From Globomyces pollinis-pini (taxonomy: Eukaryota; Chytridiomycota; Chytridiomycetes; Rhizophydiales; Globomycetaceae), in contig MU621219.1 in assembly GCA_025399215.1 (NCBI GenBank), positions 1 to 49,424 of the forward strand: a stretch of 49,424 nt of DNA. The letters run 5' to 3'. Both the position numbers and the translations under genes were made by a program. The number at the start of each line of letters is the position of its first letter. Within the stretch, counting starts at the first letter, position 1. Shown here piece after piece: positions 21,112 through 32,666 of this stretch. The notes beneath the pieces were generated by a model. That model ran no database searches. It was not told the DNA's origin and saw only the letters and a list, made by a program, of their open reading frames with translations.

Positions 21112-22500
21112 ATGGACAAGACTTACGGATACCAAATAACCAATACTTTATTACAAGCCATGTTTTTGTATGTTTGGTTGAATCTAATTAATGCAAAGTT
21201 TGCACCTTGTTTGCAGCATGTTAGAATCGGTCAGACATTAAATATGGCTTGGAATAGGGAACTCTCTGATGAGTGGAAGTGTTTGATTAACAAGTGTGAT
21301 CGCGTTTTTCCTAATGAAAATACAAACAAAACAAAATTCCAGTATAAGTTCAACATTGAAAGGATCAGATGGATCCAAATCACCACACCGGCTTCTTTCT
21401 AATAGCAATGATAAAGACTTAGTGACTTCTCCAACAACTGTTGATTTTACACTCCCACTAGTCAATCAGACAGTTCTAGCACCAGAATTCATTCATTATG
21501 CTCAAAGATTTGGTATATTATTTCAATCATTATACTGATATCTCAGATCATTGGGCAAAGATACTAAAAGATGGATTGTTGAATGAATACCACGAAACTA
21601 GACAAGCCTATTCGATAATTCAACAACAAGAAAAGGCTCAGTTGATTGCTGATCATAAACTGGATATCGATGAATTGAAAGATCAATTAGCCAGTTGCAA
21701 GCTATCAGAAAACAATTTACAGAAGAAGTTACAAGCTAGAAATCTGTTGACTGACAAAATGATCACTTTTATAACCAAAAAGGTAGAATACTTTTTATAT
21801 AACATTTGATAGGTATGTAGTTTCGTGTCTTTAACCGACCAAAGCGAAACCAAGGTGTCTGTATGAAGTACTATACAGTATGGAAGATCAAATCTTCAGA
21901 AAAACAACAGATCAGTTTAGCATATAAAATAGCAGATAAATTTCACCATCAAAACTATTTGAGAAAGATCATTCGCGGTTGGAGCAAAGTGACGAATTCT
22001 AGTTGGAGGCAACAAACTGAAAGGAAAATAAGAGTAAATGAAATATATTTCTCACCAGTTATGATTAGAGAGAAGCTGATTATCAAATGGCTATGTTATC
22101 CAAGGATTGCGAACGAAGAATAGCAGAGGTAATACTATTGGCGACTTAATTGTTGTAGTTAAAAGAAATTGTAATGTTACGATCTAAGGAATTGAATGGA
22201 GTCAAACAAGCTCAAAATCAACAACAAGAGGAAATGCGAATGGCATTTCTTAGAGGAGTAAGCGCTCTAAATGCCGAAGCTATGGGACTATTTAAGAACA
22301 ATCAAGCGGCATTAAAAATACCGCAGTCATATCTCAACGATAACCAAAGAGTTGAAAAAATCTCTGCACCGGCTGGCAAAGAAGTATGGGTAAATGCTGA
22401 CGAATTAAACAACTCAAAGCTAAAGTTCACAAAAAATGATACCGCACACTTATCATCGACCCGAGGTTTAGTTACACGGCATTACAACCCATCTTCTTGA
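21112..22500 (+). CDS. POC5: POC5 centriolar (centrin-binding) protein homologue
   Basis: POC5 is a centrin-binding protein of the distal inner centriole scaffold. Seen: a coiled-coil region (YSIIQQQEKAQLIADHKLDIDELKDQLASCKLSENNLQKK); Trp-containing centrin-binding-type repeats (YYTVWKIKSS, LRKIIRGWSKVTNSSWRQQ); the stretch MAMLSKDCERRIAELKEIVML; and the C-terminal family block RMAFLRGVSALNAEAMGLF. Introns supported by frame: about 64 nt near 21275-21340, one near 21512-21548, one near 21782-21829, a 35-nt one near 22033-22068 that restores READYQMAML, and one near 22129-22158. The start is uncertain: 21112 is the first in-frame ATG, and 21244 (MAWNREL) is an alternative. Like HYLS1, it marks a centriole-bearing lineage. 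Confidence 0.78.
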
Positions 22501-22556
22501 TATTTTTTGTGTTTATAATAAAGAGTCAATTAATCTAAAGTTAATCGTGAAAAAAA

Positions 22557-22562
22557 ACGCGT
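22557..22562. promoter_or_regulatory. ACGCGT element, SEC6 promoter
   Basis: ACGCGT 59 bp before the SEC6 ATG, after a run of eight A residues. Confidence 0.4.
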
Positions 22563-22620
22563 ACTGATTGTGACATCATATTTTAACCAAACTCAAACTT
22601 TTTAAATTTCTCTCATTAAT

Positions 22621-25066
22621 GGACGGCGCAAAGTCCTTGATTGATATTACAGCTGTTGATTTTGTTCAGGATGCTCACGAAGCTGCCATATTACGAATAG
22701 CAGATATGTTAAGACATCCAGATGACTTGGCAACTAAACTTCCCATGGTAATTCACCATTATTATTAATAGAAAGTTGAAGAAAAAGAATGCGATGGAAC
22801 GAGCTTCAATTGAAGCTCAGTTAAAAACAGTGATGGAAACGCAATTAGATGCAACACAAAAAGGTATCGATGCATTACGAAAGTCAAGAAACGAAACCAG
22901 TTATATCAAAACGGCACTGCAAAACATGGACAGTATATGCGGTGATGCTGATAATAATATCAAAAACTATCCATTTATTCAAAAGGTTATAAAAGAATTC
23001 TACTAATTTGATAGATATCTCGAACTCATCAAAACTTTACCACCACTAAACTGCTAACCGAAAGATTTCAAAAAATGAATCAAGAAATGAATCGTGTATC
23101 TAAATTGTTAGATGAAGATTGTAAACGAATTATTGGAAACGCAGACAATCTATTGTTAGTCCATAATGGAATTCATCATTTGGTTATATTCCGAAACCAG
23201 ATAATGCGAAAGGCCAGAGGACTTTCATCAGACGTTATGAATACGCTGGCCAATCTATTTAAAGTAATCAACCTCCATTCTAATAGCTAGAAATTGGAAC
23301 AATTGGAATCAAAATTTGAAGATTTTATTTGGAATCTTGCAAAAAATACTATAGAATTAGTGAAGAATGGATTTCAATCCACTGTAGTTCGGTTAATGAA
23401 AGTAGTGGACGCAGAAGAAAAGCTAGATGAAGCATTACTCAACCTTGAAAATGTGGATGATCTACCATCAGATTCTGAACATCTACAGGGTCGAATCATA
23501 AAGAAATATCGAGAGAAATACTTTAACATTCTAAGTGAAAAGATTTCAGATGAAATTAAAGCAATGTATACTGAACAAAACAAAGATTTTGCTCTCGTAT
23601 TAAAATCTTTTGATGGAATTATAGATACTCTTGTATTCGTACATGATGAAATCGTCCCACTCTTTCCAGCTCGATGTAGTATTTTTAACTTCTTTGTTCT
23701 CGAATACCATAGAGGAATATATATTACTCTAAATACAATGACTGCTGGTGAAATCGACCCAGCTATGATCTTAATATTAATCAAATGGGTGAAAGATTAT
23801 TATCTGGGAATGTCACAGCGGCTAGGCATGAGTGATACACTTTTGGCTCCTCGATTGCTTGATGGACGCGAAAGTGATTATATGGAAAAATACGTTAAAC
23901 TTGTTCGTGTTAAGCTTACTGAATGGTTGAAAAATATTTTGGCAACAGAAACCATTGACTTTCTTGAAAGAAAGTGTCCACCAGAAACTGATACAAATGG
24001 TCAATATTTATTGGTATGCTAAAAAATCTAAAATTATAGACTGGATCTGTGATAGTATTTCAAATGTTTAATCAGCAATTGGATGTTGTAGCTACTACTG
24101 ACAATGAAAAACTGTTATCTGATATAGTTTTTGAATGCTGCAGTATACTGGAACAATTTCAAACAGCATGGATAAAGATTGTAGATGGGGAATACAGCAA
24201 ATTTACTCATAAATCAAATGAATTAGGAGAAGGGTTAGTAGAGTATATTATGGCTCTTGCAAACGACTCTATGAGAAGTACTGAATTTTCAGAAGCGATT
24301 ACCAATCGACTGTCAGAAATGTCAAAAGAAAATGCAAAAGAAAATATTGCTGCAGTTAAGTTTCAATGATAACTCAATGAACAGGTCACAAGAGTGTTAA
24401 ACGGATTTACCAGTATTCAAAAGAAGTGCACAGCGATTTTAATCGAGATTGTAATGCTTGATTTGAAAGCTGCCATAGAAACCCTACATTGCCCAACTTG
24501 GTATGAGCAAGACATAATGAAATTGATCGTGGGTACAATTGAAGATTATTTCGATGACTTTAAGAAGCACATGGCAGACTATTTGTTCAACAAAATGGTG
24601 TAATTGGATTGTTGTTTAAATGTAGATCGGAGATTATTGATAAGCTACTGATACCCTATATTGAATCCTTTAAGAATAGAAATATCAAAGTCTTTAAAAT
24701 GCCAACGGCTCTTGAAAGAATGAGGTCGGATTTGGAACTAATGATAATCTTTTTCTCAAGGAACAAAACTGCAAAACGTGTTAAGGTATAAAACAACGAT
24801 TAACGTTTAAGGCAAGTTTTGATATTGTAGAAAAAGTGATTAAGTTGTTTGAGTCTGATTCACGTACATTGTACATTGATTTTTATCAGCTAAGGAGTCA
24901 ATTTCCTGATTTCCCAATCGAGTATTTGGAAAAAATCATATCAAAGCGAGATGATTTGAAAAAGGAAGATGTGAAAACTATAATGGAGTTGTGTCGCGAA
25001 AAGATAAAGGAAGAGGTCCGACCAGAGTTTGAACCCACCATCTTTAGCAAAATATCAATCAAATGA
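22621..25066 (+). CDS. SEC6: Exocyst complex subunit SEC6 (EXOC3)
   Basis: SEC6 is a core exocyst subunit that tethers secretory vesicles to the plasma membrane. About 740 aa in many exons with mini-introns. The N-terminus (DAHEAAILRIADMLRHPDDLATKLP, then ASIEAQLKTVMETQLDATQKGIDALRKS) matches the SEC6 'ARVADMLQRPDQL...EARLK..I.SQLD' entry. The middle holds LMKVVDAEEKLD, KYREKYFNILSEKISDEIK, VHDEIVPLFPARCSIFNFFVLEYHRGIY and LIKWVKDYY, the family's rod segments. The C-terminus (RDDLKKEDVKTIMELCREKI) matches the last SEC6 helix pair. The intron near 23006 (about 29 nt) joins FIQK to ISRTHQNF. Starts at 22621 in a TTAATGG context, with an ACGCGT 59 bp upstream. AATAAA follows the stop closely. 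Confidence 0.9.
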
Positions 25067-25159
25067 GTATCTAAACATAAACTAAATAAATCATATGATT
25101 CAAATGAATTTCCAAAAATTGTTAAAAAGAACATTTATTGTTTTAAAGAAATTTCAAAG

Positions 25160-25348
25160 TTATAAGCAATCGAAGGCATGGAATCTGTTGAATGCCAAAT
25201 CAACAATATCAATCTGCTGTTGTGGTACAGATACTTCCAAATGAGCAGAATTGATAGTTTGAACGGACTGTGCAGCGACTTTCTTCAAATCTTGAACAGA
25301 AGGAGCAACAGTGGAAGTAGCAGAAGGGAGTTGGGCAATAGAAGGCAT
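25160..25348 (-). CDS. Possible small protein gene (62 aa), unrecognised
   Basis: A short frame on the minus strand with coding-like composition: MPSIAQLPSATSTVAPSVQD... ending ...DLAFNRFHAFDCL. It starts after an AT-rich leader (TTTATTGTCAAATG). An AATAAA polyadenylation signal follows closely downstream (forward TTTATT near 25135), convergent with SEC6. No membrane segment or signal peptide. I do not recognise the family. It could also be the last exon of a longer gene, since an open minus-strand frame lies at 25451-25633. Confidence 0.35.
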   Translation of the reverse strand: MPSIAQLPSATSTVAPSVQDLKKVAAQSVQTINSAHLEVSVPQQQIDIVDLAFNRFHAFDCL

Positions 25349-26144
25349 TTGACAATAAATAAATATAAATAAGTTAAGAGTTGATATTGAATCTGATCAA
25401 ATTGATTACTATTTATAGAATTCTCTGTATCCAGACGCGATGCGGGTCTTCTAGAATTGGTGAAGCCACTCTCCACCAAAAAAAACCATGTGTTGAGGGG
25501 TATTTGGAATCCAAGGATGGTTCGAATTACCAGCTAAAGCCACCGGATTTGCGAGTTTTTTCCAAAAAACTCCGATGTCTTTTGAGTTACTTCTTATGTA
25601 TGTAGGGATGATGAAATGGGTTCGGCAATACACAAAGGTTTGACCAACGCCATCGACTTCTTTTTAAATTTTTTCTTTGATTCCGTGTCGTTTCAGAGTC
25701 CCCAATGAAGAAAAACTGTGGGGGTTTTGGTTGATAGTCTTTGAAGGATAAAGTCAATCTAAAAAGTTTTTTATTGAAATCACACAGTAAAGAAATTCCT
25801 AACTAAAACCATCCTTGTATGGAAAGGAGAATTGTTTTCATTTCTTTGTTCGATGAGATGCGCACTGACTTTCACCGTCCTTTGAGTACAGCCCCGTAAT
25901 ATATACGATTAAATTCGTCTTATTAATTTAATAATGATTCAATTATGCTCTGAATGATGAATGGCTATGAAGATGACTCTAATGATCATCATCATTAGAA
26001 TATCATTAGACACACAGAGTAGCATACATCTATCATTATGAATTACTACATGCGCCAGACGATAACTTATTCTGCACAGTTCATAAAAGTCGTCTGCTAT
26101 TTTTGCCTCCACCTTTTGTGATTATAGTGTGATGTAAATAAAAG
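25349..26144. other. Intergenic, no supported gene
   Basis: About 800 bp. Contains a minus-strand open stretch 25451-25633 without an identifiable family, and reiterated ATCATTAGA-like words at 25975-26035. Nothing else found. Confidence 0.45.
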
Positions 26145-29100
26145 ATGACACGTCTAGTTATCAAATCTAAAAACCACGTTGTAAACTTCTTTGAAAGCTA
26201 CACAACCATGTATCGATTAGATAATCAGGATAGAACCAGCGCGAATTCAACAGCATTTAGGAATACTATAACTGCTCAACGTGAATCTAAAGAGAATGAA
26301 CTCAAATCTTTTTCAGCTTTATCAGAGAGTAAATTAAATGATAGGCGCTCCGAATCTAGCGTTTCAAAAGGAAATTCACGGCAAAAGTTAGCGGGAAGTC
26401 GACCAGCATCAGCAAGACATTTACCAACTGTTGATGGTAGTAAAAGTCATGGAGTGGTAGCAACCTCAAATGAGTTTTTAACCATATCTGGCATATCAAA
26501 TCTTAATCAAAGGGCTAGCTCGGGTAGAATTCGAAGCGAGTCTAGTCAAGATATACATCATATCACTCCATTGTCAATAGAGAATCTACCAAAATCGCGT
26601 CCCTCAACAGGTCGGCAACGCAAATCTTTAAAAGAATCGACTAGTTCCACAATATCAAAACCTGAGGTTACCAATCTAAAATGTAATCGTTCGTTACTAA
26701 ACTTTAGCGGACGGACGTACTAGTAAACTGGAAAGTCATTCTTTCAAATCGGATCCGAAACTAACCAATAAAACCAAATCATTAAAGAAGAAAATATCAA
26801 AGTCAGAAACTGTTCTTCCACCTTGGAATATTTCTACTAGAACAGTATCACCTCATCGTGTCAGCATCAATCCAGTGGTGATACCAGTAACGACTTCAAT
26901 TAACGATTTTAGTCTAAAATGTTAACGGAAGAGCATGATGAAAGAGATCCAACGACAATGTATGAATCAGTAGTTATCTAACCAATCAGTGACATTGAGA
27001 GAGATATACCAGAAGAAATCAGATCGCCTATTTTCTCACCAAGTACATCTGCAGCAGAATTTATGTCACCAATACTTCCGAATTTCAAACGATCCTATCA
27101 TGCTACTCCATATCAATTGGAGATTTGTACCCGATTACTTCCTGCAGCTGATGAACAAGATAACCTTCCAACCCAATCATCTTCAGATTATATTATATCT
27201 CAGGCTTATGTTTTAAGTCAAAGTCTTTTATTACTTAATGTTCAAAACATAATTAACAAATTATGTTATGAGTACCCTATTTTAACAACAACTGTGTATA
27301 GAAATCCCAAAATCATAGATGCAGATATCGAGTGTTACTTGGAGTACACTCCTTGGGAAGATATTCCCAAAGAACGATTCACGGAAGTCATTAAACTTGA
27401 GGATTCCAAAAATGCTGAAAAGGCTATTTGGGAAACAGCACAAGAGTGGATCACAAAGAGGAAAATAGATGAAACTTTTAAATTGTTAATTATAGAGTGT
27501 CCTGCAACTAGTCAGTCCTATTTCATCTTTTCTGCCTCTTTGATTATTATGGATGAAATTTCATTATTGTGGTTATCGAAAAAATTCTTTAGTCTTTACG
27601 ATGCCAGTGTACAAGGATCGGATCTATCAAATTATAATTGTGAAGAGCAAGATACATTTGAAGATTTAACGTATAATACAGTGCGGCTAAAGTCGGATAT
27701 TTCTTTCTGGAGGGATCAATGTATACAAGTCTCACAAGATTCAATCAACTTTGAAGAAAAGAAGACTTTAGAAGTTCAGCTTCGAATGCTGGAGAAGGAG
27801 AGAGTGACACTTAAAACAGCTTTACAAAGTGCGACAAAGCAAAGAGCAGAATATGAAAAATCATTGACAAACCTTCGAAAGCAAAGACTAGCTATTGACC
27901 AAGATAACACTGGAAAAGGCGCCAAGTCTAGCTTTACAGATCCAACAACAGGAGAAGTTTGTATTATATCAAAAACTACAAAAGATGCACTTATCAAGAC
28001 AGTTCTTGGAGATGAAGCGGTTGGTGAAAATGTAATTCCTCTCTTAGCAAAACATGACGTTTCAAAAGAAATTCAACGAAAGATTAATGCTGCATCACTC
28101 AACTTAGAGAATTTCGCTGCCATAACAGAAATGACGATAGATAATTTATATTTAGAAAATCGAGACCATAGAAAAATATTGGCTTTGATTGACTACGTTC
28201 GTAATCGAATTAAAGAATGTATCCAAGAGCAAGGAAAAGTGAAGTTTGTGCTTGAAAGAGAAATTGCAAAATCAAGTCGAGGATTTGAAGCCTCTTCCAA
28301 TAAGGTGAAAATCTCAAGAGATAACTTGGAGGCCAATGAAGACCTCGCATTTCGTCTCAACAATATATTGCACCCACCATATATTGAGAACATCATTGAA
28401 TGCTTGTCACTAAAGAACTTATATGATACATTTACAGATCCAACCACGGTTAATTTAAATCGTTGGGGATTTCAATCGTTTAATATATCAGGGGAGATGC
28501 TCGATAATCTGCGAAAGTTTAGGTCAGACTGGACGCTCAATATTCGGAACAAAAAGAGATTGGCTAAAAAGAAAGCATTTTTGGATCAATCATCTGACAA
28601 TGACAGTTTACTAGAAGATGATAATGATGAAGATGAAAAGGATAAAAATCAAAGGCGGTTACTGGAACACTCTGTAGATGCTGTGTGCTTAGCTGCGTTT
28701 GGTGTGTTAATGAAACATATTTCGGGAATCAATCAATTTACAATTGGGGTAAATTGTTCTTTTCGAACTCCGGGCTTGATTCTCGGGCCATTGACGGATA
28801 TACTTCCTGTTAAAATTGACTTGACCAAAAAAGGAATATCATTCACAGCTTTATTTGCATCGCTGTATAAAGTGTTCAAACAAATTCGAAGGCACGGTCC
28901 TGGATGTCCATTTGGATACATCTCTAAAACTCTTAAAATACCAGCAGAATTCCCGATTCAGTTTGAATTTATATCATTGGCTGAAAAGCGTGATTGGCAA
29001 GCCCTTGGATTTAGCGTTGCAGATTTGATTAGTCCACATGAAAGAACTGCTCTCCATTTTGCAAATCTGAAAGCAGAGCGAGTTTGGACAACCAATCAAC

Positions 29101-29511
29101 AAACGAATTACGATATGAAATTTATAATGGTTGAATGTGAGGACACAATTGAATGTGGTGTACGTTATAGAAGTGACCGGTTTGAACAAGAGAAGATACT
29201 GAAGTGGATCACAAAGTACCAATCTACATTGGAAGGAATAGACTGTAGTCGTCGAAAAATATCTGTTTCATCCATGATATCCAGGTAGTTTATCATACGA
29301 CTAAACTGTAAATAGGTACTATCATCCACTATGGCAAAGCAGTTCATTGAGTAACATTCAGAGTATGACCAATCTTTCAGAAGCACAAAGTTATGGAAGT
29401 TTGGCAGACAGCATTTTTGGATCCAAGTTTAGCATCACAAGTAACTTGTCTAGCACAGACATGTTGAATTCGAATAATTACCTTGCAAGTGAGATGAGCA
29501 CGGCAGAATAG
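26145..29511 (+). CDS. Condensation-fold (CoA-dependent acyltransferase-like) protein with coiled-coil insertion
   Basis: Five exons (26145-26682, 26708-26877, 26913-26959, 26990-29284, 29316-29511) over introns of 25, 35, 30 and 31 nt sum to 1081 aa. The first 270 residues are basic, Ser-rich and disordered. Next comes the front half of a condensation-like domain (YHATPYQLEICTRLLP..., ILTTTVYRN, FKLLIIECPAT). The usual HHxxxDG site reads SLIIMDEI, so both histidines are missing. A coiled coil follows (EVQLRMLEKERVTLKTALQS...). The back half then appears: INQFTIGVNCSFRTPG, TDILPVKIDLTK, and MKFIMVECEDTIECGVRYRS plus a helix, like the FDLxLxxxE...YxxDLF end of condensation domains. The order (half-domain, coiled coil, half-domain) is unusual. 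Probably a non-catalytic scaffold; any flagellar role is a guess. Confidence 0.75.
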
Positions 29512-29615
29512 AATAGGTAAAGGCTATATTTCATAATTCGTTAAATTATTCAAAATAAATATTTGTATAAACTAAGTGCTTGAACTAATACCAATCAATA
29601 TATTAAGCGCGTCTA

Positions 29616-30227
29616 TCAATAGTTTGATACTTTTGCGAGTATCACATCAAATAGCTCTTCAATTCCTGTACCAAGTTTCGCAGAGGTAGCTTTATATTCC
29701 ACTCCCAAATCTTTAGTCTAACAATTAAAATGAAGTACAGTTACCAATTTGATGATATCTTGGATTTTCACAATCAAACTTTCAGGTTCGTCAGCTTTAA
29801 GCCCAACCAAGTATATTGTAGCATCTGGACAGTTGCGTTTAACTTCATTGTACCAGAATGATAATTCTTGAAAGGAAGCAATATTCATAACATCAAAACA
29901 GAGAAGAGCAACCTATTGTTACCATACCAATCCAAATACCCCCGCATCAGAATAAAATTGCGACAATAACGTACGATATCGAACATGCCCACCAAGAACC
30001 CATATATTTAAGGATAATTTTTTATGATCTGTTGCGGTTTTTATATACATTTCAGATCCAAATGATTGAAGATAGTCACTGGAGAAAGCGTTGCTGGTGA
30101 ATCTAAGTATGTAAGAACAATAGCTAATCAACCTTTGAATGAGACTGGTTTTTCCACAACCTGCTGATCCTAGTAAAATCACCTTTTCAGCTCCCGCTGT
30201 GTAAGGCTGTAAGTTTGAGACTACCAT
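29616..30227 (-). CDS. Divergent Rab/Ras-like small GTPase
   Basis: Four exons (30227-30133, 30102-29940, 29912-29745, 29717-29616) over introns of 30, 27 and 27 nt sum to 175 aa. P-loop GSAGCGKTS is intact, followed by LIQRFTSNAFSSDYLQSFGSEMYIK (switch I with SFG for TIG). Switch II reads LNIWVLGGHVRYRTL, so the DxxG aspartate is replaced. G4 reads GLKAD in place of NKxD, with N missing. G5 is TSAK. There is no C-terminal cysteine (ends VSNY), so no prenylation is expected. Rab-like signatures remain (FYSDAGVALLCFDV, SFQELSFWYNEVK). It shares a 164-bp divergent promoter with Ku80. The subfamily is unclear; IFT22/RABL-type or another non-prenylated Rab is possible. Confidence 0.8.
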
Positions 30228-30257
30228 TTATAAGCAGTTGTTTATTTGATCAAAATA

Positions 30258-30263
30258 TCGCGT
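30258..30263. promoter_or_regulatory. TCGCGT element, GTPase/Ku80 divergent promoter
   Basis: 31 bp upstream of the GTPase start (minus strand) and 129 bp from the Ku80 ATG. Confidence 0.35.
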
Positions 30264-30391
30264 GAACAAGAAAGAAACCAACCCCATCCGTTGATCTCTT
30301 ACCCAATACATTTGAAAATGCACTAGTAATTTAAAAATGGGCTAGAAACATACCTTGATTGATCCATTGAGTTTTTGACCATTTTTCTTTG

Positions 30392-32666
30392 ATGGCATCG
30401 AAGGAAGCAACAGTGTTTGTGGTAGATGTGGGAGAATCTATGAGTAGCAGTGGAGATAAGGCTAAAGCTCTAACGATCTTATCAAATATAATTCAAAAGA
30501 AGGTAAGGAATGGCATCATGCTTAAACTCAAAGATAATTGCTGGCCGAAAAGGAGACCATGTTGGATTGTTACTCGTTGGAACTAATGGTAGGAGTGATT
30601 TGATTGATTTGTGATAGAATCCAACAATAGATTGTTTTCAACTCCAGAAGAGGGATATGGGAACATAACGGAATATTTCTATAGTCAATCACAAGATAGT
30701 GACATACTTCAAATGCCCTCTCTAGAATTCTACAAAGAGCTGGAAAATATACCATCTAATTCTTCAAATGGTGATATGTTGGATGGTATTATAGTGGCAA
30801 TTCAAGTTAACACCACTTGCACGTATTAACAGACTTAGATGCTGCAACAACATTGTGTATCTGCATCAACTGGAAAGCCTTTGAAATTCGCAAAAAAGAT
30901 ATATTTGTTTACGGATGCCAAATCAGACATAGAAAAGGATGATGAATCTACCAACTCAACCATAGCTCAACTGGACATGAACGACATTAAAGTGGTTCTT
31001 TGGTAAATTTCACATTACCGAATTCATTCTAAATAGTGGATTTCAATTCAAATCATACGATGATGAAGATGAAGAAGAAAATGCGTTTGATCTGGAAAAG
31101 ATTATCCCTGAGACTCCAAAAGTATTTAATCATTAATTTTAGTTAACATTAAAGGAAGAAAATGAATTATATCTAAGAAAATTTTGTAGTCGGAAAAAGG
31201 AGGAACTGGGATTGTATTTTGATTCAGACGAAGCTTTGATGGCTGTGCAACAGATGGAAGCCAAGCAAGTTAGACCAGTCACTTTATTCCGTGGTTCCTT
31301 AACTTACGGGGATACAACTTTAGGAGATAAAGAAATACTAAGCATACCAATTTGGGTCTATTCAAAAACAGCGCCCGTTAGCTTACCCACAGCAAAAAAG
31401 TTGTCGAAATTTTCCGATTCTAATACTGAGTCAGAAACTAAACGTCACAGTGAAATTGTTTATTCAGAGAGAAATTATAAATACATTGGAGATGATGAAA
31501 TCGGTGATACTAAATTAAATGCAATCAACCCAACGGATCTTATTCGTGCCTACAAATATGGTATTGCACAATCTTTCTAATGGCAGGAAAAAGTTATGTC
31601 CCCTTTAGCGCAGAAGATGAGGAAGCGAGCAAACTAAGAACAGAAAAGTCCATGAAAATCATTAAATTTGCCAGTTTATCGAGTGTATTCGTTTAATTCG
31701 TTTAATCAATTAGATTTCCAGAGAGTTTTCGATGGGAAAAGTTTTAGCAGTCGTTCCAGATCAAGAAAATACATTGGCTGGACATCAATTCTCTGCATTC
31801 ATTCACGCTTTAAGAGAGAAGGATGCTGCAGCAATTGTACAGTATGTTTCAAGAACGGACACATCACCTAAAATTGGTGCTTTGATGTATCACAAAAAGG
31901 GATATGGATTCTTTGTTCAGGTAACTTGAATTTTTGTCTGAATATAGTTGCCGTATGCAGATGATGTTCGATATTATAACTTTCCACCTATTGATTTTCT
32001 CACATTACCAAAGATCAACTCAAAGTCATATCAAATGAGTGCGATTTTACCACCAGAACGTCGGTTAATGTCGGTGGAGTCTTCTCGAAAGCACCCATTA
32101 GATACAAGGACAACAGATAGAGAAGTAGCTCTGCAATTAGTTGATGGTTTTATTGATGCAATGGATCTTCGCAATGCTGAAGATGAACACTTATTTATGC
32201 CTAAACGAGTTTTCAATCCCACATATCAACATATGTATAATCAGATTTTCTTCCGAGCTTTACATGCCAATGATGGTTCTCTACTACCACTTGATCCTGA
32301 AGTTAGAGCGCTAGTCGAGCCTTTAGTAGATATGGCAGAAAATGCAGAGCATATAGCAAAAAAGCTTAAATCTGCGTTTGATTGCAAGCAAGGTTTATTA
32401 TCATTATTTAACCATAGTGCCACCAAAAGCGGTAAAGAAAGGCAAAGAAAAATCAAAAGCGGCTCCTGTTCAATGGTCTCAATTGGATTTGGATCGCATT
32501 GATGACATTTTTGACACTCAAACAGATAATAAGGATAGTCAGGCAGTAAAATTGGAAGATACGAAAAATGATGTCGTTGTGTCAGTAAAGGTATGAAAAT
32601 GAAATAGCGCTCAACTAAAAGGAGGAACCAGAAAAGTTGGATGCTCTCGATTTTTTGTTTGATTGA
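30392..32666 (+). CDS. KU80: Ku80 (XRCC5) subunit of the Ku heterodimer
   Basis: Ku80 with Ku70 binds DNA ends in non-homologous end joining and at telomeres. The N-terminal vWA domain starts ATVFVVDVGESMS and continues IIAGRKGDHVGLLLVGTN, then YLFTDAKSD and the LDMNDIKV strand. The beta-barrel core follows (VRPVTLFRGSLTYGD, SIPIWVYSKT, YKYIGDDEI, DLIRAYKYG, SYVPFSAEDE). Next come GKVLAVVPDQENTLAGHQFSAFIHALREKDAAAIVQYVSR and LPYADDVRYYNFPP, and the helical arm. The last exon encodes EEPEKLDALDFLFD and is joined by an intron of about 32 nt (32592-32623); the joined sequence reads VSVKEEPEK. ATG at 30392 is preferred to the TTG before it. The gene ends 45 bp from the convergent HUWE1 stop. Confidence 0.92.

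Noticed and set aside
29913..29939. A possible 15-nt intron (29913-29927) in the GTPase gene, which would be among the shortest known
   Set aside because: A 27-nt intron using the donor at 29939 is also in frame and gives FYSDAGVALLCFDV, a much better Rab alignment than the version with five additional residues.
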